Shown: positions 62,851 through 64,000 of the stretch, piece after piece
How the letters are laid out: each line of letters starts with the position of its first letter
Numbering within the stretch: position 1 is the first letter of the stretch
Assembly (NCBI RefSeq): GCF_028198145.1
Contig: NZ_CP116338.1
Span: 558,001 to 622,000 of the forward strand
Direction of reading: 5' to 3'
DNA length: 64,000 nucleotides
DNA from: Microbacterium sp. nov. GSS16
GTDB taxonomy: Bacteria; Actinomycetota; Actinomycetes; Actinomycetales; Microbacteriaceae
Notes under the pieces: generated by a model
The model's input: the letters and a program-made list of their open reading frames with translations, nothing else
The model's database searches: none
What the model was told of the DNA's origin: nothing
Translations under genes and position numbers: made by a program

Positions 62851-64000
62851 ATGACTGCCCTCGACCCGACCGCGGTGCGCGGCGCCGATCCGGATTCCGT
62901 CTATCTCGCGTTCGTCGAGTGGGCCGAGTCGACCGGCATCAGCCTCTACCCCGCGCAGGACGAGGCGGTCATCGAGATCGTGTCGGGCAAGAACCTGATC
63001 CTCTCCACCCCGACCGGCACCGGCAAGTCGCTCGTCGCCATCGGCGCGCACTTCGCGGCCCTCGCCGACGGACGCCGCACCTTCTACACCGCCCCGATCA
63101 AGGCGCTGGTCAGCGAGAAGTTCTTCGCCCTGGTCGATGTGTTCGGCGCCGAGAACGTCGGCATGATCACCGGTGACTCGTCCGTGAACGGCGACGCGCC
63201 GATCATCTGCTGCACCGCCGAGATCCTCGCCAATCGTGCGCTGCGCGAGGGCTCGGAAGCCGATGTCGGCCAGGTCGTCATGGACGAGTTCCACTTCTAC
63301 GGCGATCCCGACCGGGGCTGGGCGTGGCAGGTTCCGCTGCTCGAGCTGCCGCAGGCGCAGTTCGTGCTCATGTCGGCCACGCTCGGCGAGGTGAGCGAGC
63401 TGGCGGCCGACCTCACCCGTCGGACGAGCCGTGAGACGGCCGTGGTCACGGGCGTCGAACGCCCGGTACCGCTGCACTTCTACTACGAGACGACGCCGAT
63501 CCACGAGACGATCGACGAGCTGCTCTCGACCGGACAGGCGCCGGTCTACATCGTGCACTTCTCGCAGGCCGCGGCGCTGGAGCGCGCACAGGCTCTGGCG
63601 AGTGCGAAGGTCGCGACCCGTGAGCAGCGGGATGCCATCACCGAGCTCATCGGCGGATTCCGCTTCACGACCGCGTTCGGCAAGACCCTCTCACGGCTGC
63701 TGCGACTCGGCATCGGCGTGCATCACGCAGGGATGCTGCCGAAGTACCGCCGCCTCGTCGAGCAGCTCGCGCAGCGCGGCATGCTGCGGGTGATCTGCGG
63801 GACCGATACGCTCGGCGTCGGCATCAACGTGCCGATCCGCACCGTGCTGCTCACCGCTCTGACGAAGTTCGACGGCACCCGGATGCGGCAGCTGAACGCC
63901 CGCGAGTTCCATCAGATCGCCGGCCGCGCCGGCCGCGCGGGATACGACACCGCCGGGACTGTCGTGGCGCAGGCGCCGGAGCACGAGACCGAGAACATCG
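62851..64000 (+). CDS. Ski2-like DEAD/DEAH-box helicase, 5' part
   Basis: The first 383 residues; the gene runs off the right edge. Walker A TPTGTGKS at 53-60, motif Ia [11 protein letters not shown], motif II DEFH at 145-148, motif III SAT, a winged second RecA domain with [19 protein letters not shown] and [13 protein letters not shown], and motif [12 protein letters not shown]. It resembles the Mtr4/Ski2-type actinobacterial helicases with a DUF3516 tail (expected beyond the window). GAAAGGA precedes the ATG by seven bases. Confidence 0.92.
   Translation, partial: MTALDPTAVRGADPDSVYLAFVEWAESTGISLYPAQDEAVIEIVSGKNLILSTPTGTGKSLVAIGAHFAALADGRRTFYTAPIKALVSEKFFALVDVFGAENVGMITGDSSVNGDAPIICCTAEILANRALREGSEADVGQVVMDEFHFYGDPDRGWAWQVPLLELPQAQFVLMSATLGEVSELAADLTRRTSRETAVVTGVERPVPLHFYYETTPIHETIDELLSTGQAPVYIVHFSQAAALERAQALASAKVATREQRDAITELIGGFRFTTAFGKTLSRLLRLGIGVHHAGMLPKYRRLVEQLAQRGMLRVICGTDTLGVGINVPIRTVLLTALTKFDGTRMRQLNAREFHQIAGRAGRAGYDTAGTVVAQAPEHETENI

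Overview
The window is high-GC actinobacterial chromosome, most likely from Microbacteriaceae and Microbacterium-like. The signs are about 70% GC, heavy use of GTG starts and of the GGATGC/GCATCC word, purine genes spread among DUF3073, sterol-carrier and NUDIX genes, tandem crcB genes, and many genes whose start codon sits 6-8 bases after a TANNNT -10 box (leaderless mRNAs). I see no rRNA, tRNA, phage, transposase or CRISPR array. All 64 genes look chromosomal; the first and last are cut by the window ends.

Layout. 1-5.4 kb: end of an aldose epimerase, an RND efflux pump with an upstream TetR gene broken by a perfect 26-bp tandem duplication, and two crcB fluoride-channel genes. 5.5-12.5 kb: membrane protein, a lipoprotein amine oxidase whose domain order looks circularly permuted, a MerR/TipAS regulator with a classic 19-bp-spacer promoter, a DUF4097-padR pair with twin operators, a UspA protein, DUF3073 and an MFS transporter. 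12.5-27 kb: purM-purF, purD and purC with small conserved genes, a metal P-type ATPase, a small XRE cassette, a DHA2 exporter and a uracil/xanthine permease. 27-34 kb: pncC, a bgl-celR cellobiose unit with an exact CelR operator, apt, a CDF transporter coupled to a solute-binding lipoprotein, and purS-purQ.

34-39 kb is one iron-siderophore uptake operon (binding protein, two permeases, ATPase, siderophore-interacting reductase) behind a DtxR/IdeR-type iron box. 39-46 kb: hydroxyacid dehydrogenase, GH13 alpha-glucosidase with its LacI regulator, an AGCS alanine/sodium symporter, NhaA and a cold-shock protein. 46-53.8 kb: M20 amidohydrolase, a TetR/hydrolase divergent pair with two operators, a small alarmone synthetase, ribokinase, a KimA-like potassium importer and an FMN reductase. 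53.8-58.6 kb: copper operon copZ-copA-copB behind two CsoR-type boxes. 58.6-64 kb: two DUF998 paralogues flanking an AlkD-like gene, a FUSC-type membrane protein and the start of a Ski2-like helicase.

Between genes there is a recurring class of long imperfect hairpins (at least seven), unrelated or weakly related in sequence but similar in build, and several short tandem duplications that begin at stop codons. These, the 26-bp duplication in tetR and the permuted amine oxidase are the observations I consider most worth following up.
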